Below, one piece after another: positions 41,747 through 51,600 of a DNA stretch of 64,000 nucleotides (position 1 is the stretch's first letter; each line of letters starts with the position of its first letter). The position numbers were made by a program, and so were the translations under genes. A model generated the notes under the pieces. That model worked only from the letters and a program-made list of their open reading frames with translations, had not been told where the DNA came from and made no database searches. Source of the DNA: Wyeomyia smithii (lineage: Eukaryota; Arthropoda; Insecta; Diptera; Culicidae); NCBI RefSeq assembly GCF_029784165.1, contig NC_073696.1, forward strand, positions 158,323,606 through 158,387,605, given 5' to 3'.

Positions 41747-42888
41747 TCACGCACGCTGCATCCTCCGTCTCGCACGGAGGCATGCACTGCGAAGGTCCGC
41801 TATCTCGTCAGTCCACCAATAGACCGGTGGCTTCCCATTCCTAGGTTGGCGAATCCTAGGCATGGTTGCGTCGCACACCCGAGATAGCATAGCAACTAGT
41901 TGGTCGGGCGTCGAGCGAAGCCGACTGCCCCCCTCGCGCTCTCGTCTCATTGCCTCTTCGAATACCTCGGCATCGAAATGCGATGTCTTCCACTCGCGGG
42001 CGAACGGAGTGTTGGCCCTACTCGTCGCTTGCCGCCTCTCGTTGTTGTCTACACTATAGCAGACCGTCTGATGGTCGCTATTGGTGTAGCCATCGTCTAC
42101 CCTCCAGTTCATGATCAGTCCTGGGCTGGAGAACGTCACGTCGATGATCGACTCCGCGCCATTTCTGCTGTATGTTCTTTTGGACCCAATGTTGGCCAGA
42201 TCTAGGTTGAGCTTTGCCAAAGCTTCCAACAAGATCTGGCCTCTCTGGTTCGTGGAGCGACTCCCCCACTCGACAGCCCAAGCGTTGAAGTCGCCTGCCA
42301 CCACCAACGGTGTTAGGCCCGTTAGCTCCATGGCTAACCGGTCGACCATCTGTGCGAACCTTTCGGTAGACCAACGCGGCGGAGCATAGCAACTGCAGTA
42401 GAACACTCCGTTCACCTTGGCAACCGCGTACCCTTGCAGTAGAACACTCCGTTCACCTTGGCAACCGCGTACCCTTCTTTTGAGGTTGCAACAACCTCCT
42501 GAACCGGGAACCTGCCCGTCGTCCATATGGCCGCCATGCTGGACCTATCCGCAACCCAGTTACCGTTTCTGGGAGGGATGCGGTAAAGGTCCGATATAAT
42601 GGCGATGTCCGACAGCGACTCAGTGGCTGCTTGGTATATCAGCTGCTGAGCTGCGTAGCAGTGGTTCAGGTTCAGTTGCCTCACCCTTACGCCCGTGGTT
42701 TCGTAGCCGGCTTGCCGGCTGGACACCGGGGCCTCCCATAAAGTGTTTGGCGTCCCGTTTCCCGGAGCCCACCATACACTTGGGAGGCTCCCCCAAGTCC
42801 TTCGCTTTATGGCCTGCACCACCGCAACGCCTGCATAGTTGGCTCCTGTCGGGCCCCTTGCAGGTCCAGGACTTATGTCCTCCCTCAA
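41747..42888 (-). pseudogene. R1-clade ORF2: endonuclease, frameshifted
   Basis: VRQLNLNHCYAAQQL, YRIPPRNGNW, VVAGDFNAWAVEWGS and SDHQTVCYSV are the R1-type APE endonuclease blocks, with the Asn, Asp/Asn and terminal Asp-His in place. The frame is broken at 42395-42476 by a 41-bp tandem duplication, so the N-terminal (42412-42888) and C-terminal (41747-42526) parts are in different frames. Confidence 0.85.
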
Positions 42889-44073
42889 AACACCGGAAGC
42901 AAACGTCCAGTGGCTGGAGTATACCCAGGGGGCATACTGACCAGCCGACCTTCAGCTTGCCTTCCTTAAGTGCCAGGTTCGCGTCCGCTGACGCTAACCG
43001 GAAGGTAGCCACCTGGGTTCCCGCTGGACCCTTCCGGAGGCGGATTGACTCAGCGGCCACCTCCACCCCGCACTTCTCCTTGAGGGCTAGCGCAATGTCG
43101 GACCCCTTGGTGATTTCGTCCAGGTTTTTAAGCTGGAGAGTCACCTCCGAGGTGAGTGCCCGAACCTGCACCTCCTTGCCGAGGACCTGCTCGGCTACCG
43201 CCTTGTAGGAAGCGCCCTTGTTTTTCGCATCCTTTCGGAGCTCAAGGATCATCTCACCGGTGCGAGATCGGCGAATGCTCCGCACATCCGCCCCCAACTC
43301 CTTGAGCTGGGTTTCGCCCCTCATCTTTTTCAATACCTCCGAGTACTTGGACCCGTCGGTTTTGAGGATGAGGGCGTCCCCCCTGCTCTTGGCCTTCTTG
43401 GCCCTTGGCGGTCGTTTCTCTGCCGCTTTATCTTGGCGTTTTCCACCTTCCTGGCGCCCTTTTCCTACCATAGTAACCCAGGGGTTTCCCGCAGTAGCCG
43501 CTCCGGTCGACACTTCGGCCCTTGTGCCTGTTGGTGTGCTGTCCCGCGTGGATAGCGCCACCAACCGCTTTTTCACGTTTTCGGGGGCCTTTTCCTCGGG
43601 GACTGCCGCGTTCGCTTAGTGGTCTGCCCCGTAGAGCAGATCGCTGCGAACGTGGGGGCATCGGTCTGAACCCCTTTGGATTCAGATGCCCTTTCCTTCC
43701 CCTTCGGCCCGCGCCTCGAGTTCGGCGTACTCCTGTTGAGCTTCGTCAATGGTGGCCCGAAGCAGGAGGAGGCTCTGCTTCAGGTCCCTGGCGATATTGC
43801 TCCTACTCGCCGCGAACTCGATGATCGCATCGAGCTGTTCGGACAGCGCTGCCACCCTTGGCCGCTTGTCCCTACTCTTCTCGATGGCCTTGACCAGCAG
43901 GGGACCGTCGACCGTTATATCCGGTGTGGAGACTGGCTTTTGGCCTTTCCGCCACCGGATTTTACTGCATCCGTCTCCGCCTTCTTCTGCGGAGACCGCT
44001 GGATGCCGCCTCTCGCAAAGGGATTTGGTAGTCCCTCCGCGCTCGTCACTTGTTTCTTGGTAGTTGAATTCAT
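42620..44073 (-). pseudogene. R1-clade ORF1: gag-like protein, frameshifted
   Basis: A start at ATG 44071-44073 (MNSTTKKQ) leads into a frame that is soon shifted. Coiled-coil-like sequence (LSEQLDAIIEFAASRSNIARD) follows in 43682 to about 44000, and the main 318-codon frame is 42620-43576. That frame carries a conserved mid-domain (LKELGADVRSIRRS... GVEVAAESIRLRKG) and two knuckles, CFRCFEGGHKSWTC and CRRCGGAGHKAKD. A third would be expected but the frame changes there. Confidence 0.8.
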
Positions 44074-44754
44074 TTGATTGGGCCCCCCTTCCAGCCGCTA
44101 TCCTTGTCCATAGATGAGAAGTCGCTTGTGTGGTCCCATGGTAATCTATGCCGAAGCAGTGAGGCCATGGGTAAGGGGGGTCGCCAAAGCACCTTATGAG
44201 CACTATGACGCCCCCGCCCGCGTAAGTCAGGAAAGGGACATCTTGTCCTAGGACTAGTTCCCCCCCATGTGATCCTTCTCTGCCTGATTCCCACCAGGCA
44301 ATGGACGCGGAACGTACTGGAAGGCCTGCCAGGTTTTACGGGACGGAGACCCCTGCACCGGGTACCATCTCGTCGTTTCAAGCCGCTGTCACGCGACTTT
44401 ACTAAGGGAGCTCGATGCAGGTGCCAGCCCTAGGTCATGGTTCCGTATCATATCCGACTCGAATCCGTTTCGTTCGCTGCCAGTTGCCATAATTGGGGCC
44501 TTACTGGTGTCAGCCCCAATGGGCAGGGGAGTGCATTTGGTTGATGGGAGCGGCACTACTCGCTCCGTCAGAGATGCTTCCGGGTACTTGTGGCATTTGC
44601 GAGGAGTCGACTGCCCGGTGTCCGACCCTCACCACCCCTAGGCAATCTCCCGCTGCTGGTCCGGGGCTGTTAGGTACTGTCAGCGGTCACCCTCGTACTA
44701 CGTGACCTCGGCGATCGCCACGCGCCGACCCGTGGTGGCATACAGCTCTGCCAT
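44074..44754 (-). other. 5' UTR of the R1-clade LINE
   Basis: GC-rich, open only in short frames, ends at the target duplication. No known structure recognised. Confidence 0.5.
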
Positions 44755-45049
44755 GCAGTGTGATGTATATTGCGATTCATTAACACTGTGCATCATAAGC
44801 GGTATATGCGAAACAAATCCGATTCCAAACAGAAACACGGCGCTTAGTCCGTTTTAGAAAATTCATAACACTTCATTAACAAATATGTAACGTCTTGAAG
44901 AAGACGGTTGTTGCTTGCCATCACAGCATAATTGCGACCCTCATATCCGATACGAGAACGGGAACATCTTCTTCCTTCAAGCCGTGCAACACACGATACA
45001 TTTTATATTATTGCCTTTATAAGGCAACAATAGGTTGACAAGAGGAATG

Positions 45050-45310
45050 TAACAATTTACTTGGAGCAGCAAACGTACGGCGGTCTGAACTTTGCGGCAA
45101 GTGCGATAGTAGAACGTTGGTTGTAATCCGCCAACCGGGAAGCAACCGAAAATGTTTCTCCTTACAACGAGGTTTGACCTGTTGTGACAAATTTCCTGGC
45201 TCCTTTGTCGCTTGCCTCTGGTGACATCTCAATGATGATACATTTGTTGACTGGTACACAGTTGACGATAAAATAATGCGCTTTCACGCTCAAATTTTGC
45301 TTATATACCG
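45050..45310 (-). pseudogene. H2B: Histone H2B pseudogene
   Basis: On the minus strand: SVKAHYFIVNC..VNK..IIE.SPEAS (compare [24 protein letters not shown]), then VASRLADYNQRSTI (compare EASRLAHYNKRSTI) at about 45102-45143, then VQTAVRLLLQ (compare IQTAVRLLLPGE) at 45061-45090. Motif order and spacing fit H2B. A partly repeated EAS region, one stop and frame changes mark it as a pseudogene. Weak similarity may continue to about 44930. Confidence 0.78.
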
Positions 45311-45379
45311 ACAAACTGTGAGCAGCGTAGCCCATCCTCTTTGTTTCGAACGTTGTGGAATGATATAACTGGAAATAAT

Positions 45380-45440
45380 TTTTCCGTAACGTGCGTAAAA
45401 AATCTTTGTCAGAGCGGATATCGCGCGCTATAGGGACCAT
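45380..45440 (-). pseudogene. H3: Histone H3-like fragment, copy 2
   Basis: IARDIRSDKDFLR on the minus strand, the same block as at 39346-39380. Part of a larger direct duplication with 39341-39549. Confidence 0.5.
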
Positions 45441-45865
45441 GAAGCATTTATGCGATAATTGAATGCAATTTGCAACTGCAGCAACCAGTCTTTTTCAAGG
45501 CTGCTAAATATATTTGGAAGAGCATAATGAATGGTTATTACTAAATTACAACTTTGATTGCAGTTTGATGCTGCTGCAATTGCGCAGCAGTGTGATGTAT
45601 ATTACGATTCATTAACACTGTCACGAATATTGCTCACTTTCAAAAGTTCTCAACTCAGCTAGTTTCCAACGGATTCCGTTTATTTTTAAAGCAAAAATAA
45701 TATACGAAACAAATACGGAAAATTATATCGCTTCACACCATTAAAATGATTAACCCTAACCGAGTGTATTTCCAAAGCTACTGCAAAAAATTATCGACAT
45801 TAGACAGACTGTCGTAATTCTACGTTAACCTTGCAGTCGTTTCTTATAAACAACCTCTTCCACTA

Positions 45866-46000
45866 TTTTGGCACCAAAAACCCATACATACAAATTTTCA
45901 CGTCGATCGGTTCGGTAGTTTCCGAGCCTATATGGATCAGACAGACAGACCGGACTGCATTTTTATATGTATAGATTACAACATCAATATTTTAGAACCT
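45866..46000 (+). repeat. Satellite S2 tail, unit C
   Basis: Continues the interrupted last unit (ttttggcaccaaaaaccc) to the acagacagac...tatgtatagat tail. Confidence 0.8.
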
Positions 46001-46216
46001 AAAGAAGGAATATACATTTATTGGATTGAAGCGTTCATGTACATCTATTTTTACAAATAAAAGTTTGAATGAGAAAGGCTGGGTCTGACCGCTAGGTGGA
46101 TTAATTTAGGTTTTTTTAGGATATTTTTTCAGATTGAGCTATGCCAGTGATATCGGTGAAATGTTGATTCCAGCTAGGCCTTTGTTAAATAACTCAATTT
46201 TCTGTGTTCTGGAGTA
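46001..46216. other. Intervening sequence, unit C
   Basis: Copy of 2761-2991. Nothing recognised. Confidence 0.6.
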
Positions 46217-47180
46217 CCGTCTGCCGGGGTGAGATTAAGCCACGGGGGTGAGATTGAGCCAAAACGGGAAATGTTTGTATGTTAAATTACTTGAGATTTC
46301 TAGAACCTAATACCTCGAATTCAATACTCTATGACACATGACATATTTATTCACAACTTCAAATGGAATATAGATAATATCAGTGAACTCCATAACTTAA
46401 ATAATGTTTCAAAGTACAGGGTGAAAAACATGCGTTAATAACGTTATCCAAAAATGTTCCAGCCAAACAAATCCGATCAAGAAATCACATCAACTTACTA
46501 CTCAGTTGGTACGTTAGAATGTCGTCTCTAATGTGTTGAGGAAATATTATGCATTAAACCTGTATTGGCTCAGAAAATAATGTTTTTCCAAACTGTACAC
46601 TGTTCGAGCCCTTTTGGGGTGAGATTGTGCCAAGCTATAATGAATGGTACAGTGTGCGGAATTCACATTCAAGACTAATTTATATCAGTGTACACCAAAA
46701 CACTTGCATTGCTAACATAGGGTGTGTTGTCTAGCTATGGTATTATTTGAAATAATGACTAAAAGCTTGAGAACAGTAAGCTAACAACTGTTAGAAGGAA
46801 GATTACAATGATTGATATTACTTATGGAATTTAACAAAATTTTGTACACTTATTATATATAAACTGATGACTTTTAAAGCGAGGAATGAGGGTTGTGGGT
46901 ACGTTTATAGCATTTTGAGATCAGATTTAAGATTATACAGTGGTCAACGACACATAATAATTGAATCACCCCATAGAATGGGTGAGATTAGGCCAAAGTT
47001 CATTTAATTTTAGCAAAATTATAGTTTATTGTAACTTAACCATATTTAAGGCAGTCGTTAACTAAACATTTTAGTGTGCATTGACGTGTTTTGGATCGTA
47101 CTCATTGTCTAAATGTGTGCAGTACAAGCTAAGGAACAAAAACGTATCCTTTTTTGGCACAATCTCACCCCGGCAGACGG
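46217..47180. mobile_element. TIR element T1, unit C, without T2
   Basis: Same ends and TA flanks as in A and B, but 964 bp long because the ACAT site (46952-46955) is empty. It shows the T1 core: two inverted ends and internal GGTGAGATT words. Confidence 0.8.
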
Positions 47181-48399
47181 TATTCTTTTTGAATGCTTTC
47201 TTGAGAATATGATGATACGATTGATGGTATCTCCGCCAATTCGTATACAGATGCATCCTGATGTTGATGGTTCCATGAATAAATTGTATGGATGCTCTTC
47301 GAAATCAAATTCATCTTTCACTTCGATACAATATAATCTACACGAATCACAAATCGATAAAGACGTAATTAAATGAGCTTTTTTTTCTTCATCTATATAT
47401 TAAAATGAGCTTGACAGTTCAATATTTTTATTTTGCAATAACGTTTTCATTTAATTTGCGTAAGCTTGATGAGCACCGATGATCAGGAAAGGGTTTACAG
47501 CACTTGGGTTTGGTGTATTCCATTTTCACTTATTCATCTTCACAAAATGTAAACTGTTACTTACACTTCTAAAGAAGTGCAATCGTATTTATATACGACA
47601 ACAGATATTATAGGATATTGGTAGCGTACTTTACAAACAGTTATTACTAGTAAACAAGTAGGTAGTGTTGCACGACAAACATATTTTTTTATAAAACATT
47701 CGGCAAAGGGGAACGTGTAGCTAGGCTAAGGTACAGCGCCTGAGCTATTTATCCAATCGTTTTGGTGTCAAAGGATGAACTGTATATTTTCGATCAAGCA
47801 TTCCAATGAACGTAAGGTTTTTGCTGGAGAACCACGGACAAATTAAGCAAAACGTGTATTTTCCTAAATTTTAATAATTTTTCGAGCTTGAATTCATAAT
47901 AACTCGAAAACCGATGTCTTTAGAATGTTAACTACCAAGAGCTTTTTGATTCAAAATGACTCTCTGCATCTTTAAAAATCATCAGAAAAAAAATATTTTG
48001 AAAAATGTTTGAATTCAAACTTTCATAAAACAATTAATCTACCATAAAAAAAAATTTTCATTTCTCCATCCTGGACTTTTTTCAAAAGTTGCGTTTTAAC
48101 GTCAAGTTTATTTAAAAAAAAATTCAACTCTTTTTTTTAAATTGAAATTTAATGTTTATTTTTAATTTTTTTGGTCAAAAAATTTTTGTTTTGTACAGTG
48201 TATAATTTTTTATGATGCATTTTTAATTCCCTACAACTCATTCTCAGACAGTTTTACTATACAACCAACGGTTTCTGGACTACAATGCTTCGAATAAAAC
48301 CTATGTCAAAAGACATACGCCATTTTAGAATATAACTCATGGGTGTCAAAAATCTCTCCATCTGTGGATAATACTCAGTTTGCTAAGTTTTGGTTATGT
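47181..48399. other. Non-genic block and AT-rich spacer, unit C
   Basis: Copy of 5616-6829. It diverges at about 48349 (gtcaaaaatctctccatctg...), where the 3' end of the gag relic is missing compared with A and B. Confidence 0.6.
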
Positions 48400-49009
48400 C
48401 GGAAATTTCCTTTCCTTCTGAAGCTACCACGAGGCACTTGTCCTCCTGTTCTTACAAAGGATAATATTTGCGTTTCTGTTGACTATTTTCCCCGACCTTT
48501 GTGATTGCCTCCGCAAGGGTCTTAAAAGTACCAGCCTTCAAAATTAACTTCAATTCTGGGTTAACATACCGATCATGGCATCAATACCAGCCCTAATTGC
48601 CATTTTTTTCCGCTACTGGCGCCGGTATAGCCTGACCTATATATATTGTCTTTAATTTTGCGCATCATTTTTCAATGTTTCCGCAATAGTCACGCATATC
48701 GTTCGCTTTAACCTTTATCGATTTTATTTGTGCAATAACGGTTTCGGGTGAGGTTGTATCCTTGAATCTCGTTTTGATACAACTGATAACTTCATTAATT
48801 GTACTGTAGTTATCGTTTAAGCCAACTCTGGCTTCACCAGTTAGTCTGGTTCTTAAAATTTGTATAGCGATTGGCACTTGTGCCCGCTCCATATACTCTT
48901 GCAGCAACTTGGCTGCATCTATAAATGCGTCAAGGTTTTCGGCGCTGCCATTGTACGTTTGCACGATAGCCGTCACCTGTTTTATATCGAAAGTTGACGG
49001 ATCCGGCAT
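48400..49009 (-). pseudogene. gag relic, unit C
   Basis: MPDPSTFDIKQVTAIVQ from 49009 to NIEK, where the next codon is now a stop (tca at 48665), then frameshifted sequence to about 48400. A short deletion removes SGNETQ-type codons near 48475. The Asn-rich tail is largely lost. Confidence 0.75.
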
Positions 49010-49918
49010 TTCGCTCGTTATTCTCGCCGGCTATGTGTAATAGTTCGTGTCTAATGTGAGATTTGTGTATAGAACCTAGTTTTATTTTTAATATCGTAAT
49101 AATTTCACGATGCCATGTATTGACATTCGTGACCACCACTTCGAATTGATATTCGTCGATTTGATTGTTGGTTTCTAGAATTTCTTGCGAAATATTATTA
49201 AATAATTATTTGGCTAATTTTAATTTAGCTTTCAAGGTCTCTTCTTTGAGTTTTGTGTTAATTGCCTTTTCAATGTAACTATGCAATTTTCTTAATTCTA
49301 AGTAACTTTCCATAGGGGAAAAATATTACAGTAATCAACCATATATTTTGTTGAAACAATATGCACTTGCTAGTTTATGATAAAATAAATAGTTTATTTA
49401 TTTTAAACAACCGCTATTGTTACTCAAAATTTGGTTGTTTCTACCGACATTTTTTTGTGATCATTTATAACATTGTTTATTTTACCTTCAAGCATCGAAA
49501 GTTGCTCATCACATAATCGATTTCGAGATGCGGCTGGTCGTCTTTCTGGTGGGATCTTCATCACTTCAAGCACCGAAAGTAGCTCATCACACACAATTGA
49601 TTGCGAGATGCGGCTGGTCGTCTTCCTGATGGGATCTTCATCACTTCAAGCACCGCAAGTTGCTAATCCCACACAATCGATTTCGAGATGCGGCCGGTCG
49701 TTTTCTTCAATCAGGATCGAACCCATCAATCCGTTCAGGGCTTCGTCGATATTCACACAGTTGTTGTAACTGGCTGCAGTACGATAGTATTTATCACTTC
49801 GGTTGTAATTTTCGCGGCTGTTATCTGTACCATTACCATTTGCGTATCTGTATCATTGTCTAATTGTTTCAGTTGGTTTAGTTTTTCATTTTGATTTACT
49901 GTTTGTTTGTTTTTTTTT
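49010..49918 (-). other. LTR-element leader/gag upstream region, degraded
   Basis: Only here does the gag relic keep its natural upstream sequence. Minus-strand frames are short but coding-like (for example DELLSVLEVMKIP and SILIEENDRPH). They could be remains of an N-terminal gag extension or a small leader ORF. Confidence 0.4.
49488..49710 (-). repeat. Three tandem about 80-bp repeats in the LTR-element leader
   Basis: Units start near 49488, 49566 and 49648 with caagca.cg.aagt.gct.atc, followed by gatt.cgagatgcggc.ggtcgt. The first two also share gggatcttcatcactt. They differ by small indels that shift the frame. Confidence 0.8.
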
Positions 49919-50155
49919 CTACACTTGTTGTATCACTGCTCGGTTGGCCGCTCGCGCTAGGGCCTTTTTTACAATCTTTATTAATTGTCTGATTATTATA
50001 GCCACCATTTGCACTGTGACTATAGCCAATATAATGTTTAGCTTCCACGCATGCTCTTCATGGGTGGAAGTATGCACTTCTTGATTTTCCACGATGGTGA
50101 CAGTTTGGTCCCCCACCGTTTTTACTGTTTCTTCATGAGATGGGTTATTTTCCAT
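49919..50155 (-). CDS. Small leader ORF of the LTR element, membrane-segment protein
   Basis: Intact 78-codon frame starting 68 bases inside the presumed PBS. MENNPSHEETVKTVGDQTV, then a hydrophobic helix (LNIILAIVTVQMVAIII) and a basic tail (IKIVKKALARAANRA). A single-pass membrane peptide is possible. mdg1/412-type elements carry small ORFs before gag, which fits the position. I do not recognise a specific family. Confidence 0.45.
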   Translation of the reverse strand: MENNPSHEETVKTVGDQTVTIVENQEVHTSTHEEHAWKLNIILAIVTVQMVAIIIRQLIKIVKKALARAANRAVIQQV

Positions 50156-50222
50156 TTTCTGACACTATTTATTTTACACTTTTCAACATTCTTTATAAAC
50201 TTTTTCACTGTCAACTGCTTCC

Positions 50223-50231
50223 CGGTCGCCA
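50223..50231 (-). promoter_or_regulatory. Candidate primer-binding site (tRNA-Arg-like)
   Basis: On the minus strand TGGCGACCG follows directly after ...gttca, the expected position after the 5' LTR. The nine bases match the start of the tRNA-Arg-type PBS used by mdg1/412 elements, then diverge. A nine-base match is suggestive only. Confidence 0.45.
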
Positions 50232-50760
50232 TGAACTAAACTTTTTTTGTTACAATTTCCTCGGGACTGTGATACCATAATTTTGAGGTGTGATACCACG
50301 CATGTCTAGTTTTGGACTGACTTTTATTGAGTAAATTTGAAATAAGTAAACTCATAGTCTACAAAACTTATTTTCTACACAGAGTATATAATTCACATAC
50401 AACGTTAGGTTGCTAGTCATGAGTTTTGAAGTTGTATTCAAGTGTTCAAGCTGCGTTCACCAATCACGCGTAACACTCATAGGTAAGGGTTGGTAAACTC
50501 CATAACGTACGCCTCTTTCGAACGCGCATCGCGACAACAACGCGACAGCAGCGCGAAGAAGGTCGCCGTAAAACAAAACAAACAGAACTAGGCCATCTGG
50601 CAATATTGTTGCTGTTCGAGTGGTGAGCTTGTTCTTGGCCTGCATTCTTGGCCTGCTCTCTTCACAAGTTTTAATGTAGAAAGTTGATATTTGATATAGA
50701 GAACACAACAAAAACCAAGTGCAGTAAACACTCGACTTGTTGTGTTAATGGAAAAGACTA
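50232..50760 (-). mobile_element. Candidate 5' LTR (outer end uncertain)
   Basis: On the minus strand this stretch has a TATA-like tatatact (about 50383-50392), an AATAAA signal (about 50326-50331) and ends in CA next to the PBS, in U3-R-U5 order. The outer end is not fixed because no second LTR is in the window; TGT candidates lie around 50722-50745. With the PBS, leader ORF and gag it forms the 5' end of one minus-strand LTR element. Confidence 0.5.
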
Positions 50761-51179
50761 GATCTTCTTAGGTTCTGTAAAATAATATTTCACAGTCCGT
50801 AAATTAAGTACCAGGATCGTAAAGATCTAGTCTACATTTTTAGCGTGGGAATGTAAAGACGTGGGAATATTTTACCACAATTTGTTTGTCAAAGGACTTT
50901 AGCATGGGTTTATTCTCAGGCTCCCCACCAAGTACCCTTCTCTCAATCTGAATCCAGCAGTACCCCTGTCGACTCTCCTTCTAACAAAAATAAGTCCCTA
51001 TTACAATAAAACTGATGTGAGTAACGTATGAAAGTTTTCTCAAGGGAGTTGTAGTGAGTCGATATTGTTAGGATGGACAGAGGCTCGGTATAATAGAGCA
51101 GTAAGCTTGAAACGGAAAGGTAATACTTACAAACGAGCACGGATATGAATGATAAGCGTGTCACTTACTTCAGTAGTGA
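50761..51179. other. No feature recognised
   Basis: Contains a short inverted pair agactagatct/agatctagtct (about 50756 and 50823), but nothing coding or repetitive. Confidence 0.5.
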
Positions 51180-51600
51180 TACTGCCAATAATATGTAGTG
51201 ATGATGGTAGTGAGTGAGCCAGACACCACTCCGGACAACCTAGTTCGGAGGATGTGTAAAGACTCGAACGGGCGGTTTGTGCAGCCGCCTCTCGAATAGC
51301 AAAATAGGCGACAGGTCGACCACCGACATGCCAGTGTCAGTTAACAGCCAGTCTCCAGGTTAGTTAGCAAAGTTAGCAAAGAGACCTAAAGAATCAGAAA
51401 GGTGCACAGAGCACAAAGGCCGCTCCCTTAAGCAATACCTAGCGGTGGTTCCGGGGAGTATTATGGGCTGGAGACTGGGGGGGGGGGGAGTTTAGTGGGT
51501 CCGGTCACTGATTCAAACCAACCCTACACTCCCTGAGGTTTGTCACCTCAGGCGTTTGGTTGCAAATTTCTAGTCAGGCTGAAACAAAAAAAAAAACAAA
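51180..51600 (+). mobile_element. 5'-truncated R1-clade LINE fragment (3' end)
   Basis: Plus-strand sequence encodes TTPDNLVRRMC as in the R1 ORF2 at 39.9 kb. Its 3' UTR shares the same words (cagtctccaggt, gggctggagactgg, agtttagtgggtc) and it ends in an A-rich tail (51583-51599). Only the last about 420 bp were copied, the usual LINE 5' truncation. Confidence 0.8.

Larger units (their letters stand above)
39550..44754 (-). mobile_element. R1-clade LINE, full-length but broken
   Basis: 5.2-kb element inside the histone mosaic, bounded by the 14-bp duplication gcagtgtgatgtat (39536-39549 and 44755-44768) with a T-run (39550-39560) as the poly-A tail. The uninterrupted sister sequence at 45583-45596 shows the empty site. 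Higher GC than its surroundings. ORF1 and ORF2 are both present but frameshifted. RT words (GVPQGSILGPVLWNVMYDGVL, VGFADDITL) are of the R1 type. R1 itself targets rDNA; this copy sits elsewhere, so it belongs to a dispersed R1-related family. Confidence 0.88.
38338..45865. mobile_element. Insertion carrying a histone-gene mosaic, with short TIRs
   Basis: Inserted in the S2 tail: units A and B read aaccttttttggcacc, unit C reads aacctttt / insertion / ttttggcacc. A perfect 13-bp inverted repeat acgtagaattacg is at 38339-38351 and 45813-45825, the right one about 40 bp short of the junction. Without the R1 element nested in it the insertion is about 2.3 kb. Its interior contains H2A, H3 and H2B relics and a duplicated segment (39341-39549 and 45385-45594, about 97 percent by eye). 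I cannot name the carrier; it may be a non-autonomous TIR element that captured histone repeats, or a rearranged histone-cluster piece. Confidence 0.55.

Noticed and set aside
44930..45060. Additional histone pieces (H3 C-terminus on +, H2B C-terminus on -)
   Set aside because: Only scattered residues fit (IRERE-type and H.L.E-type matches); too weak to annotate without an alignment.
50260..50310. Repeated tgtgatacca words as the LTR primer-binding site
   Set aside because: They lie inside the presumed U5, and TGGCGACCG at 50223-50231 is better placed and better matched.
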